Positions 23,806 to 35,368 of a stretch of DNA of 64,000 nucleotides are shown here, piece after piece. The translations under genes were made by a program, and so were the position numbers. The notes under the pieces were generated by a model, which was not told the DNA's origin, searched no databases, and saw nothing but the letters and a program-made list of their open reading frames with translations. The number at the start of each line of letters is the position of its first letter. The first letter of the stretch is position 1. Location: the NCBI GenBank assembly GCA_034509495.1, contig CM067525.1, forward strand, positions 4,580,945 to 4,644,944. The letters are read 5' to 3'. The stretch comes from Acestrorhynchus altus. Taxonomy: Eukaryota; Chordata; Actinopteri; Characiformes; Acestrorhynchidae.

Positions 23806-25762
23806 AAGTTCACTGAAGTTGAATTCAGCACAGACGTTCTTAGAAATCTATTCGTCAATAAAGCAAATCTCAGGGAGCAGATGCCTAGTGTGACCAGGCC
23901 TTCACTACTTTGCAGTATTAAATTTAGTCTAGCCCACACTCTGCAGCACCCACTGACTAACTCAAATGCACCGTCTGTGCTATATACAGCGGAGCTCCGA
24001 GCAGTCAGGTCACAACTGTTTTCAGCATTGATATAATAAAATGAATATTTTCGATTCATTAGAGCAGTGCTTCTCAACGCTGCTCCTGGAGGATTTCACA
24101 ATCCCTAAATCTGATGATGATAATTCACACACTTTATCGCACACCTCCAGTAGACGACCTCCTGGGGGGTGTCTTTCTGGAATAAGGCTGTGGAGAATGA
24201 GAAGAAAGCTGGACCGGGTGAGGCTCTGACCCAGACCCCTTCCGTTATTCTTTCCTGTCAGTACATCACCCTGGCAACCCCTACACGAATGTGTGAGTGT
24301 GTCTGTGTATGTCAGGGGGCCTCATGGGCCAGTTTTTGTGTGTGTGTAGTACTCTTTCTCTCGCCTTCACAGACAAAAACCTCGGCTAAACTTTACACAG
24401 CAGATTGGAATGTGTGGCATGTGAGAGGGCCAGGGCCAAGCTCTTTGAAGAGTCTGCTGCTGCTGCCGAGGAGAAGAACAGACCCCGGTCTCTCACACGT
24501 ACAGGTGTTTGTTAGGGAACGATAACGTTTTACATTTTGACTTAGAAGACTTCGACATCTACTCAGCGATGCAGTTTTTTAATCAGCCAGTCGTGTAGGA
24601 ACAGTGACACATAAAATGTTAATACAGACCAAGGTTTACACCAGTAATCAAAAAGAGGGAAAATGTGATTAGAATCATGGTTGGTGTTAAACAGGCTGGT
24701 TTGAGTGGGTCTTCCAAGCAGAACTATTTAATTATGACAGACTTTTCCAGTTTTTACAGTACAGGTTTGACGGCCCATGAAACTGCTCAGCAAATCAGAT
24801 CTGTGCATTTTTTTTCCTCAGTTAAATTTTGGTGCATCTGTAGATGTTTAACTTTTTCTTTTCAGTTTTCGCCCCTTTTTTTGGTAGAGATTCTGTTTTT
24901 TGGAGAAAAAAGAAAACCGTCTGTTAGGTTTTGGCCCAAACGGGAGGGCAAGCCAATTAGAATATCCATAGATATTCGAATTGTTTCCGATGCTCTGTTA
25001 TGTACATGGCCAGCTGAAGTTGAGTGAATGTTTAGGGGAGGATAAATCACACAGTCTGTGTATGAAATACACAAATCTAGCCTTGCCTTGTATCCATCAT
25101 AGGCTAAATACACAGGTGTGTTTTGTGCAGCCCTACCGCAGTCTGGAGTATTTACACCTAACCCCTCACACTCAATAAAGCTTGTTTGATATTCAGCAGT
25201 GATTGTTCTACCTGTTAGCCTCGTTGTTTGTTTCCTCTGTAATGAATGCTGTCACACAAACGGCGATCACATTTGCAAATACTTAACCAATAGTTTGCAG
25301 GTTTCGTTTGGCCCGATTTAGCTTTGATGAGTGCTGTAACGCCACTGCTCACTCTCAGTATAGTTTATTTATTCTGGTTCTTCACAATAGACAATTTATT
25401 TGAGCCGGCGCCGTCGTCCCAAAGCTGGGAAAGATGTAAACGAACTGGCGAAGCACAGATTTGTTGTGTCAGAGCTGCTGTTCCAGTTGATTGGCTAGTC
25501 TGAATGGGTCTGCAGTTAGTTTCTGGGGATTTGCAGTTTTGTCATCTGAATAAAATACAGCAATCAGCTCCACCTTTAAGACCCTATTGTGTCTGAATGT
25601 TGTGGTGTTAAATGCTTCACCAGTGTACTGACGTGGTTTAAGCTTCAAATGAGTTTCAAGCACAGGCTGACCGATACCACACACAGAAACTCTCCTTTCA
25701 CCTCTCCTTTAGCTCTTTAACTCCTTTGTAAATCTGCTTCAGGAAGTATCACTTATACTGTC

Positions 25763-25780
25763 TGTGTGTGTGTGTATATA

Positions 25781-25832
<52 letters not shown>
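25763..25832. repeat. (TG)n/(TA)n compound microsatellite
   Basis: A short TG run passes into about 55 bp of TA dinucleotides. Confidence 0.95.
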
Positions 25833-25833
<1 letters not shown>

Positions 25834-27429
25834 ACAATTATTGCAGGTAGAACAGTTTCACAACAGTTGCTGTGAAAGTGAATTTTTAAATTAAAATTAA
25901 ACATATTCTCATTAATTTTGCCATACATTTTAAAGCAAAAATTATTTTTCAATGCTGAACTGAACATAAAATTCTGATGTTATTTTTAGAATAATAACAT
26001 TTAGTTAATTAGCTAACATAATGCTTATTAACTAATGCTTATTAACTAAATAGACTTTAAAATGAAATTAGAGGTAAAATTCTGATTATATTTAGAATCT
26101 AGAATGACAGCATTTTAATGAAATTGTTAGAAAATGTAACAAAATATAGAAATAAATGAAACCTCTAGATTGAATTAAATTAACATTCTACTCTCATTCA
26201 TGTATTTGAAATTTTAATGAAATCTGAACTCAATTATAGTTCAACAGCTATGAAACTGTTAATGACATTTTTAAATGATTGTTAAATAGTTTAGAATGAG
26301 ATTTAGAGGCAAAATTAGATTTAAAAGTATTAAGTTAGAATGACACTGAAATTGTTACAGAATAAAAATAATTAAATGATTAAATCCCTTAAAATATGGA
26401 ATATTATATATTACAGTTCGTTTTAAAATTTTAAAGTTATGAAATTGTTTAATGATTATTGGAAATGAACTTTAAAAGTAATTGATAGAGATACTTTTAA
26501 GTTGTAACATAATCTTTAACTTCAAGTTTCATTTCAGTTTATTCGTGTGGTTGTTATTCGATATGTTCAAGTCCTAAACTGAAGAGAGACAGTTAATTAG
26601 AGTTCAGCTCACTTTCAGTGTGACGCTGTGGTGAAATCTGAGGCTCGATTTGGAAGTAGAGGTGTATTTGTGGGGGTTTTAGACGTCAGTGTGGAGTCTG
26701 TGAAGCTGCCTGGAGGCTGGTGCATCACTCAAGCTGAGCGGAGAGGAGCTGTCTGAACATGTTCAGGGAGCTGCCAGGATGAGTACAGTGTGCATTCGCT
26801 CACTAACGTCCCTTAAACATGGTGCAGGTTCTCCCTGTCCTTTTTGTCAACACGAATAAGAATAAGAGAAATCATTTAATGTAGTAGTGTGGCGCAGCGT
26901 GTGGGTTTTTCAGATGTGGTTACCTGTCAAAGCCCTTCTCTCTGTGCCCCCCCACCCCACTCATAAAATCAGTTCCTGGCCTGTCTCGGAGCATGTGAAT
27001 ACTAATAAGCGCTGTCGTCAGGTGTTCTTTGTGTGGGCTTTTTATCTAATTTGGATCGATGTCTTTATTTACAGGTTGTATTTTTAGTACAGTGTAGTAC
27101 AGTGTACGGTGTAGTCGTCTTATTGTGGTACAACTGTTTAAAACTCAGCGGTGTTATTTTACCAGTACTGGTAATGGTATGCTGGTTAGAGGAAGGGCCC
27201 ATGTTTGGAGAGCTTGGTTAGAAAAACACAGTTAGGAGAACCCAGTTTAGAGAGCACGTTAGGTTGCTGGTCTCTTCTCTGATTAATTGAATTGAACCTG
27301 CTGTGCACATGATTTACTTTAATAAAAGTCTAGGTACTGGATGGGAACTGGACGTATTGTCCTTTCTCCAGGGATGTACTAGAATGGTTAATTTAACTAA
27401 CAGAGAAGTCAAAAGTAAGTAAAGCATGT

Positions 27430-27662
27430 AAGCCTTGAGAACACTGTCAAAAACACTGTCAAAATAAAAATGTAACCCGTCAAAGTCTTGAATGTGTTTA
27501 TTTTGAAATGACATTACAATAAACTATGTCTTATACATACCATGTTAAAAGTGCAAACATTATTTTCACACACTGATGACATTTATAGAATAAAGGTAAC
27601 TAGAGTCAGTTAACAGTTTCATGTCAAAATAAAAGTTTTCAACCTGGTCAAAATTTTGAGAC
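27430..27662. repeat. Degenerate TGTCAAAATAAAAGT repeats
   Basis: ACTGTCAAAATAAAAATG, CATGTCAAAATAAAAGTT and CTGGTCAAAATTTTGAGAC relate to the array at 8885-9125. Confidence 0.5.
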
Positions 27663-27667
27663 ATTTC

Positions 27668-28020
27668 AGGGCTGGGTGATGTATCGATATTTATATCGAT
27701 ATCAGGATATAAACAGAGCAAGATATTGGTCGAGGTGATCTAGTTTATATCAGGTTTGAACGTTTTTAAATAACATTGTGTTTCCATTTTGTGGAAACCT
27801 TTTTTCTTCTTCCTCTTTTCTGCTCCTCTACTTTGCTCCCTTCTTCCTCTACTTGCACTTTGACACACACATTATGAAAGGGGCATAAGACTTGTATGTG
27901 GGGGCAAAAGTGTGTACAAAGAAGTAAAGATTTCACTGTTTAAATGGGGTTAAAAAGACACAAGTATTTCATGGGGTGTCCTATTTTTCACATCATACAT
28001 CATACATATCGTATTGTGTA
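27668..28020 (+). mobile_element. Dispersed element with a GGGCTGGGTGATGTATCG end (copy 2)
   Basis: Starts GGGCTGGGTGATGTATCGAT and matches the copies at 1938 and 50940 over the first 100 bp. The distal part contains AAGTATTTCATGGGGTGT and ATCATACATATCGTATTGTG. It corresponds, inverted, to the proximal half of the element at 31864-32110. Both element types therefore appear to be two halves of one unit of about 350 bp. Confidence 0.6.
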
Positions 28021-28237
28021 TCAGCCTTAAGCTAAATATCATCCAGCTAATTTCAACAGTGAAACTCTTAACAGAAAAGCACTTATTATTTAATAATTAT
28101 TATTTCAACTTTCAGTAAAATCCTGTAAAATAGCCTTTTCTTAATATATCAGTCTCAATAAATTTATTTCACCAAAGTAAACAAAGCAAATCAAAGTAAA
28201 TCAAAAACTTTATCATATCAAACGAAACAGATCAGCT

Positions 28238-28240
<3 letters not shown>

Positions 28241-28303
<63 letters not shown>
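28241..28303. repeat. (CA)n microsatellite
   Basis: Uninterrupted CA dinucleotides, about 31 units. Confidence 0.95.
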
Positions 28304-28304
<1 letters not shown>

Positions 28305-29184
28305 GTTTTACAGAACTGTTTGTTGTGGTGTTTCAACTTTTTCTCCCACAGTTAGAAATTGTGTATTCTGCCTCATTAGCACCCAATCGAACGCCAAAAT
28401 CAGTCACTTCTGCAGAGTCTGATCTCTTTTGTCTTTAAAACATGTACAACACACACCCACGTGTCTCTGCTGCATTGTGTGTTGTGGGATGTGATGAGAA
28501 TTCAGTGCTCTGGATAATATTGTATAGAGTTATCTTCTTTATAGTCGCACTTCCAGTGTTTTCTCTCCATCTGGGCGATCTGTAATTATGCAGCTCCACA
28601 CAAAGCAGCCCGCGGTGAGAAATGCCGTGTGCTCAGTCGGGGGGAAACAACGTGAAGAGGGGGTGTCACTCCGAGGGGCAGCAGGTTCAGGGACAGTTAC
28701 AAGGGGAAAGCACCATAACTCTGTGTTCTTTACTGTGTAAGTGTGTGTAAGGGGTTTTCCTGCCTCTCACTTCTTGTTGTGTGATGTGTGGAGTTGACCT
28801 TGTGTTCCTGGTGTTGGTGAAACGTGGAAACTGGTTTTAGTGGGGAAAATGTCATTAATTTGATAAACTAAATCAGAATCTTTATTAAAAGGCATTAATT
28901 AAACCTCCTTTCTACCTGTTTCAAGCCAAAATCCAGAATGCACCGCTTGTGAATATTGATGTTCTGAAGTATAAATATTTGAAGAAACGTTTCACAGAAG
29001 TTTTTAAATTTGTATTTTAAAGGCACAATTTTGTTTTGTTTATTTTGTAGTTTGTCATTTGGGGACACACTCTTTTTCATTATGCAAAATTAGACAAATG
29101 CAAAAAACTAAGAAATTATTTATTAATATTAGTGTGTACTTTTTTTCTACATAGCTGAAATGATGACTTTTCATTAAAATTGAC

Positions 29185-29300
29185 TAAGATTGGACAATAT
29201 ATTGGTATTTATATTGATATCTCGATAAAAACAGCAAGACTTATGTGTTCTATGGAGTTTTAACATTTTAAAATAATGTTCTGTTTCAATCTTTTACACT
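29185..29300 (+). mobile_element. Diverged copy of the GGGCTGGGTGATATATC family (copy 3)
   Basis: GATTGGACAATATATTGGTA, TTTATATTGATATCTCGATA and a TTTTAAAATAATGTTCTGTT stretch follow the same order as 27668-27790 with heavy divergence. Confidence 0.45.
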
Positions 29301-30040
29301 TTTTCAGTTTAAACGTACATTGATGTTTGGAAAATCAACAATATTTACTTTCAGAAAGGGTTGCTTAAGACTGTGTTAAGACTTACTAAATTTGAGCAGG
29401 TCAGCCACGTTTTAAAAGACACAAATATCTCAAGAGAAGAACCAGTTTTTAAACGTACTATGTAAAAAAATATTACTACATTAAATGGCATCACAAACTG
29501 TTATTTTTCCATGAATCAGTCTTCTAAAGATGTAGCATATCTAAGAAAGTCATTTGAACATTTTACATACTATGTTAAAAGCACAATCAAAAGTCAAACA
29601 TTTGAGAAGTGATTATATCAACATCGTAAATCAAAATTTACGATTTAAATGTTATTTCCCCATAGTAGGTCAGTAAATATTATATAATATAATATTGTAG
29701 TAAATTAATTTCAGTAATTCATATAGTCATTGTTATAGTAATTAAAAATTGCAACCTCATTAATTCTCACCAAGTCAATCTTACAAATAAAAGCTGATTC
29801 TTTTCTAAATTAAAATAGTTCATTCATATTTGATTCCAGTATATTAAAGCCATAAGACGGTCATTATTCCACATCATTTTATTGAAGTAAATCAATCGCG
29901 GTGATGTCATCCTGTCTTTGTAGTAAAATAAAGTCATGATAACTCATTTTTGATCCTTATAAACCAAAATTGGGATTAAATAAGGCTTTGATTGAACACA
30001 CTCTGGAGGTAGATGAGGGGTTACTCCACACCAGTGAGCA

Positions 30041-30052
30041 TATAAGCACGTG
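30041..30052 (+). promoter_or_regulatory. TATA-like box fused to a canonical E-box
   Basis: TATAAG at 30041-30046 is followed immediately by CACGTG at 30047-30052. This is 386 bp upstream of the beta-isoform ATG, before the CT-rich leader. Position and spacing would suit a start site near 30070. That is inference only; no transcript evidence is available, and CACGTG occurs by chance at a moderate rate. Confidence 0.35.
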
Positions 30053-30321
30053 ATAATTTCCATAAGGTAAGATGAAGTGTTGGGAGTCACTGTTGGGCCG
30101 TAGTCAGTGCCCACCTTTGGTCCAGACCTTCAGGAGGGTCTTACTGGCTTGCTTCCCGGCTTGTAGTGCCGAGTCTTCCAGGGGGGGGCGCTTTTTCCTT
30201 CCTCCACTCTTTCTCACCCCGCCCCTCTTGCTCCGTCCTTCTCCCTCCCTCCTTCTCTCCTCTGGTTCCTCTTCATTCTCGCTCTCTCCTCCGTGCGGTG
30301 TGGATACCCTGCCTTCCTGCG

Positions 30322-30331
30322 CTCTCTCTCT

Positions 30332-30385
<54 letters not shown>
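30322..30385. repeat. (CT)n microsatellite in the fbxw7 beta leader
   Basis: About 32 CT units with CCCT interruptions, ending 52 bp before the beta ATG. It lies inside a frame that is open and in phase with that ATG (30072 onward). If translated it would read Leu-Ser repeats. More likely it is 5' UTR or promoter-proximal sequence. Confidence 0.9.
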
Positions 30386-30386
<1 letters not shown>

Positions 30387-30437
30387 TGGGCTGAGTGGCG
30401 GTGGAGCTCGGCTCCTCTGGGCACCGCCACCGCAGCC

Positions 30438-30476
30438 ATGGGCTTCTACGGCACCCTGAAGATGATCTTCTACAAA
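30438..30476 (+). CDS. fbxw7: fbxw7 beta-isoform first coding exon
   Basis: Encodes the 13 residues MGFYGTLKMIFYK and ends in AAA followed by a strong GTGAGT donor (phase 0). The same peptide directly precedes the common MKRKLD segment in the mammalian beta isoform of FBXW7, the form reported at the endoplasmic reticulum/cytoplasm. The next exon begins in phase 0 with ATGAAGAGG, so the join is exact. The start was chosen because GCAGCCATGG is a strong Kozak context (G at -3 and +4). Mammalian beta has a longer N-terminus with a hydrophobic segment upstream of this peptide. Here the frame stays open back to an ATG at 30072 through the CT repeat, so an extended form cannot be ruled out. A CpG island follows immediately, in keeping with an alternative promoter. 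Confidence 0.88.
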
Positions 30477-30559
30477 GTGAGTAAAATCGGATCTGCTTTG
30501 CTGCTTCTGGACTGGACTTGGGGAGGGAGGAGGAGGGGAGGGGGTGCCTCTGGACTCTG

Positions 30560-31220
30560 AGGATGACATTTGCTGGCGGGTACCGGCCACTGCGGTCAGA
30601 TGTGTCTGCAGGAGGGGAGCAGATCACCTTGGGCGCAGCAGGGTGATGGAGGAGATCTTGCGCAGATCGAGCAGGGACAGGCACAGGTCCACGCGTGATC
30701 ACGTACGGTCCATGCAGCCGGACGATGCCTGTTTGCAGACACCCCCCCCCCCTTTACGAGCATTTGTGCAGTGCGGAGAGCGCTCGCGCAGCAGCGCCAC
30801 TTCTCCGCTTTTAGTGCATCTTTGATGGAGCGGGTCGAGAAGAGAGGAGAGGAGGGGGTGGGGGGCGCAACGCGCTGCCGCACTTGTCCTTGGCGTGCGG
30901 CGCTCCCCCCCTGTTCCTGCGCGTGCCTGTGTCGGTGCGGCTCCCCGGCCCCGTCTGCGCAAAACCGCAGCGCACTCACTGCGCACCAGCGCTGCCCGCC
31001 CGCCCGCCTCGCGATCTCAGGCTCGTGCGCGGTCACGCGAGCGTGCACGCGCGCTGTCATTTTTCGGTAAATGTACCTGCGACTCTGATATACCGTGAGA
31101 GGGACACAGTGGCGCAAAGCGCGTGTCTGCGCGCCTTCCGAGCCCGTCACGCGCTGACAAAAAGGGCGTAGTGGAGCGTCTCCGCAGTCCACGAGTGTGT
31201 GTTCTCGCCCCTGCTGCAGT
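30560..31220. promoter_or_regulatory. CpG island at the beta first exon
   Basis: A block of GC-rich sequence dense in CpG (runs such as CGCGCGCTGTC, GCGTGCGGCG, CACGCGAGCGTGCACGCG). It contrasts sharply with the AT-rich surroundings and starts within 100 bp of the beta splice donor. CpG islands in vertebrates normally mark promoters or first-exon regions. Many overlapping open frames in all phases are a result of GC content. I see no donor-bounded frame that would make another fbxw7 first exon. Confidence 0.75.
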
Positions 31221-31863
31221 AAAGCACTTCATAAGCCACACACACACACACCTCACGCACACACACCCTTACACACGGATCTCAGGCTGGGGAGATGATG
31301 AGACCCAGCTCATTCCTCTGTTAGATCAGAGTGAGAGAGTGATCAATAACCTGATAGGTCCCGCTGGGGGGGGATTTGGAAGGGGTTTTCAGGGGGCTGT
31401 TAAAAATCTGCTGCCCATTTCACCGGCTTTTCGTGCTGGACAGTGAGAGATGGCTTGCGGAGAGATGCCTTCACTCATTAGTCTTCAGGACTTGTTGATT
31501 AGTCTTGGGATGTTTTAAAGGAGCATTCCAGCAGCTTTCAACCACCGTGGCTTTCTCGTCAGTAGCATATGGTCGATTGCCATGGACGGATTTAGTATGG
31601 TTCTCTGAAGTTGGAACTAAGCAGGAAAGTCGTCGACTTATTATAAGAAGATTTGTAGTGGTTTTCACAGTGGTGAAAAGCATTGGTGCATTCCTCACGT
31701 CGATTCGTTCCAACTTAACATGGTTGGGCGGGATGGTGTAAATATCACGATGTTTAAAGACATGCTCCCGTCACATGATATTGCAATAATTTGACATGCA
31801 GACCATGTGTAGAGGTCTTTAGTAGAGGCCAATTCTTAAACTGCTCTTCACATACTCTCACAG

Positions 31864-32110
31864 AGGGCTGGGCGATTTGCACCAAAACATCATATCCTGA
31901 CATAATTTAACTCAATTGCGATATACGATGAAAAATACAATGTGAAAAATGCACACCCCATGAAATGCTTACGTTTTTACTGTATTCTCCTTTGAGCAGG
32001 GGGCGGGGCAGAACGTGGGGGAAGATAAAAGGTTTCTGCAAGATTGAAACAATGTTATTTAAAAACTTGATATAAATGATACTGCCTCAGCCCATACAAA
32101 GCGTCCATGC
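31864..32110 (-). mobile_element. Dispersed GGGCTGGGCGAT-type element (copy 4)
   Basis: Starts AGGGCTGGGCGATTTGCACC and contains ACACCCCATGAAATGCTTAC, which is the complement of AAGTATTTCATGGGGTGT in the copy at 27668. It ends with TTAAAAACTTGATATAAATG and TGCCTCAGCCCATAC, the inverse of the 27668 left end. The two copies are thus inverted with respect to each other. Confidence 0.55.
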
Positions 32111-32422
32111 TTAGTGCTGTGATGTAATGTATACAAACATTTCATTCCTTCCTGTGTCCAGTGAGTCTTGGTAGTCTCCGGACCCTGTGCCCCTGACCAG
32201 GATGGATCTGGTTGGAAGATGGATAACTACACTCCCTGTAATTAAACATGCAGTTGGTCAGTCCATTAAGCATTAAGTGCATCTACGATATGTCCAGAGA
32301 AGCATATTGTGTATCACAGTCACATTTATCATAACTCTCAAAATGGACATAGTGCCCTCCCCTGCCCTCCCCTATGACGTAAGTCAAAAAGCCCTTTAAA
32401 ACGGACCTAGACATCCGGGAAA

Positions 32423-32895
32423 CTAGAGGTGTACAAATAAATCGATATATCAAAGTATCGTGGTATAGTTTTGATTAGAATTGTTTACCTGTAAAGATAA
32501 ACATTGTGTTCATTGGTTAATTTTGTGTTGGTTAAATTCCGACCACTAAACATCGTTGAACTGATCTCACAGTGTATTCTGTTCATGCTTTACCCCACTG
32601 TGTGGTTCATGTACTGTCCCCTTAAAAACATACTATCATGTGTAGTCGTGTGACTCCGCCCCATCCAGTCCGTGACATGGAAACAACATGGAGAAACACT
32701 CAAACACAAAGCCGACAGAGCAATTCGAGCAGCATGTACCAAAGAAAAATGCTGCGTCCGTTGTTTGGACACATTGGTTTTAGTGAAGACAGCACAAAAA
32801 ATACAAAACTGAATAATTAATCATAGTTAATCGTAACAGAGGTAAAATGTTCAATTAATCAGGATATTGATTTGAGGTCATATCGCCCAGCACTC
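32423..32895. mobile_element. Probable hAT-derived relic of about 470 bp
   Basis: The left end AGAGGTGTACAAATAAATCG and right end GTCATATCGCCCAGCAC resemble the termini seen elsewhere in the window. The interior includes ATGCTGCGTCCGTTGTTTGG, but no intact transposase frame. The superfamily is a guess from general appearance. Confidence 0.35.
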
Positions 32896-33989
32896 ACACT
32901 AATATAGGAATTGCTCTGTATGGAGATTGGCTGGGTTTAAAGTGACATCGAGGTTCTATATTAAAGAAGCGAGAAGCTACTTTTGCATCATGTGATCTGT
33001 TTAAAAAAAAGTTTGAGTAACTAAAGGTCCAGTCACTCACTCCACAGACTCCGCTGAAAATTTGCCTCATCAATTACAGATATTTCCAGACTGCGGCTAG
33101 CTATCGCAGACTGCTTCAGCCTCTAAATTACAGATGCCACACTTATCGTCTTGCCAAAATGGACCCTGTTTTTTTGTGTTTCCTCTAAGCACGGTGTGTG
33201 GCATCAATACTGTTTTGAGCGCTTGCTCGGAAAAGAATGGCTCGGTGTGAACAGCTGTGAAGTTGTGAGAAACTGTAATAATTAGCATTTTGTCTTTATT
33301 CCATGTGTTTCTGACTGTGTGCGATGCATTTCATATTTGGTAATGATGGGAATTAATTGACAAATAATACATTTAATGGAAATTGTATTCATATTTGGCA
33401 GTGCTGCAGATCTCCATGATCCTCAGAACCTTTGTGTGAGAGGAAACAGAAACAGATTATGGCTGATTCTGCACCATTTTCGATTTGTTAATACTAAAGT
33501 TAAAATCAGGATTTATATCAGTATGAATATTTCATATTTTAACAGTTTCTGAGGCCGTTGCGCTGTTTGCTTGTGCATTTGCATACCTTCCACTAGAGAG
33601 CAGACCAGAGAACACTAACTATAAAGAAGATTATTAACCTGTGGTTAATTCTACAATCAGGGTGTCGACAGAAATGCATTTGTAGATGCTATAAAAGGCC
33701 GCTGAATCCAGTACATGGAAACAATAGTGAATAGATGTCTTTGCACTGCCACTAGTAGTTTTGCATTTATTGCACCTCACGTAGCGTTCATTTCTGAGAA
33801 AGTGCACAAGCAAATAGTCAGCCATCATGCAGCTTGCATTATGCATTAACTACCCAAATGCGTAGTTAACAGCGAGTATATTCTTTAAAGGTTCAATGTA
33901 AATAAAATGCAGAAAAAAAAGGAAATGAGAGAAAAATAGATTGCATTTCATAGGATCCTCTGCCTCTGTTCTGCAATACTGATCTAAAA

Positions 33990-34212
33990 TCTGATACAGT
34001 GGCTAACAGATGCCTGTGCCGGACAGCATCGCACTAGTTGTGATGCAGCCACTCAGAGAGAGCGCCATCTATCCACTCAGAGAGGGCATGGCCAGTTTTG
34101 CTCTGTCAGACTCCGGCTGCCAATGTCAAAAACGTGACCCAGGATTTGAACCTGCGATACTCGGATCAGAGTGCTCAACCATTACAGTGGCTGAGCCACT
34201 CGGGAGTCGTGT
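33990..34212 (-). mobile_element. tRNA-derived SINE, antisense to fbxw7
   Basis: The minus strand begins CCCGAGTGGCTCAGCCACTG (A-box-like) and has a B-box-like GGTTCAAATCCTGGGTCACG about 50 bp later. This is the layout of a tRNA-related pol III promoter. The body then carries GGCGCTCTC-type blocks shared with 46465-46812 and 58395-58795. The copy is truncated at its 3' end. Confidence 0.7.
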
Positions 34213-35175
34213 GTTTTAAAACTTTGATAGTTTGCTTCAAACTTGATTTTTAAAAACAATGCAATATGTTCTCGTTTACAGTTTCACATCATTTTGCAAT
34301 ATATTGTAATCCCTGTATTGTGATAGGTTTTGTATCGCCAGGTTTTACCTGTTTTAAAGCTGAATTTAACAAACAAAATTGAAATGTTGAATTCAGTTAG
34401 TAAAGACTGATTGTGCTTTAGCTGAGCACACCTAATGGAATTAAGCCTGGGGTGCCTAAACCTATGGTATGTGAATTCATACTGACCGAAAATGAAATTT
34501 ACTGGTCTCTCCTGCATTTGACCTCTGTACACATACATATACACACCCTCCTGATCCAACATGCCACCCTTTGACTATCTAATCTCATTCATTCATACAC
34601 ACACAGACACACACCCTTCCCGGACTGCCATTCCTGTGAGATCACCATTTTGAGAACAACTGTGGGCTGGTGCTCAGATCTATCATATAAAACAAAACCA
34701 CTTCCTCACATTCTGAGAAATCAGAGGACTTTCGGACGGAGGGGGCAAGCCGTTCACATTTTTCTGTCAGATTGGAAACAGATTTTTGTGTGTGTTTGTG
34801 TCTCTGCCGAGGGTTGGCTTCTGCAGAAATTCTTCCCTTCAGTTCTCTCTGCTTGTCATTGGTGCATTCCAGTCCACACCCAGAGATCCCAGTCCCTGAC
34901 CGTGGTTGATTTTTTAGTCTAGTATTGATCTGTGTGCAAAACAGAGGCATCGGTGATGGTGCAGAGATCCCCTACACATATTTTCAGTGAAGGAGACCCC
35001 TAGAGTCCGTGTCTTCAAGCCTCCGAGGTTTGCCTAAACAGATCTGCCTCTAATACGGATATGCATATTAATAAGTGAGCTTTGTTCTCATTGGCTGTAC
35101 CTTATTCAAAAACCACATGTGCTGAAACAGTTCGTATGATGTCACAGTGATTGAGAAGGACTAAGTTATTGTATT

Positions 35176-35368
35176 AGTGGCTGAATGGGCGGGCCTAAGC
35201 TAAGTTTTAGGTTTGGGTGTGGCTAAACTGATATTGGATGGGTGGGGCTAATCAGCTGCAGGGTTAGTGAGTGAGGCAAAAGTGCTGTAGACTGAATATT
35301 TGGTGCTGTAGGCTGAATGGGTGGGGCTAAACTGCTGTAGACAGACTGGGTGGGGCTAAACTGCTGAA
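35176..35368. repeat. Degenerate tandem repeat of GGGTGGGGCTAAACTGCTG units
   Basis: Four to five units of roughly 40 bp carry GGCTGAATGGGTGGGGCTAA or close variants, with the last two the most alike. Confidence 0.65.

Larger units (their letters stand above)
1..30437. other. Repeat-rich noncoding region upstream of the fbxw7 beta first exon
   Basis: No exon of a known gene could be recognised in this 30-kb stretch. Open frames are short, overlap on both strands, or fall in simple repeats. In mammals an alpha-isoform first exon, encoding an acidic and Arg-rich N-terminus, lies upstream of the beta exon. No such reading frame is present here, so the region is either the intron downstream of an alpha exon outside the window or intergenic DNA; the sequence does not decide between them. 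Its contents are mobile-element remnants, microsatellites and AT-rich unique sequence, itemised separately. Between those items (for example 100-1500, 4300-6100, 6320-8390, 14000-15800, 18000-18880 and 24100-25700) I see nothing specific. Confidence 0.7.

Noticed and set aside
30596..31192. 198-residue minus-strand and other long frames in the GC-rich block
   Set aside because: Stop codons are rare in CpG-island sequence; overlapping frames exist in all phases and none resembles a known protein.
34010..34219. Possible tRNA gene (A- and B-box-like motifs on the minus strand)
   Set aside because: The sequence does not fold as a tRNA cloverleaf by eye and is shared with other diverged copies; it is a SINE head.
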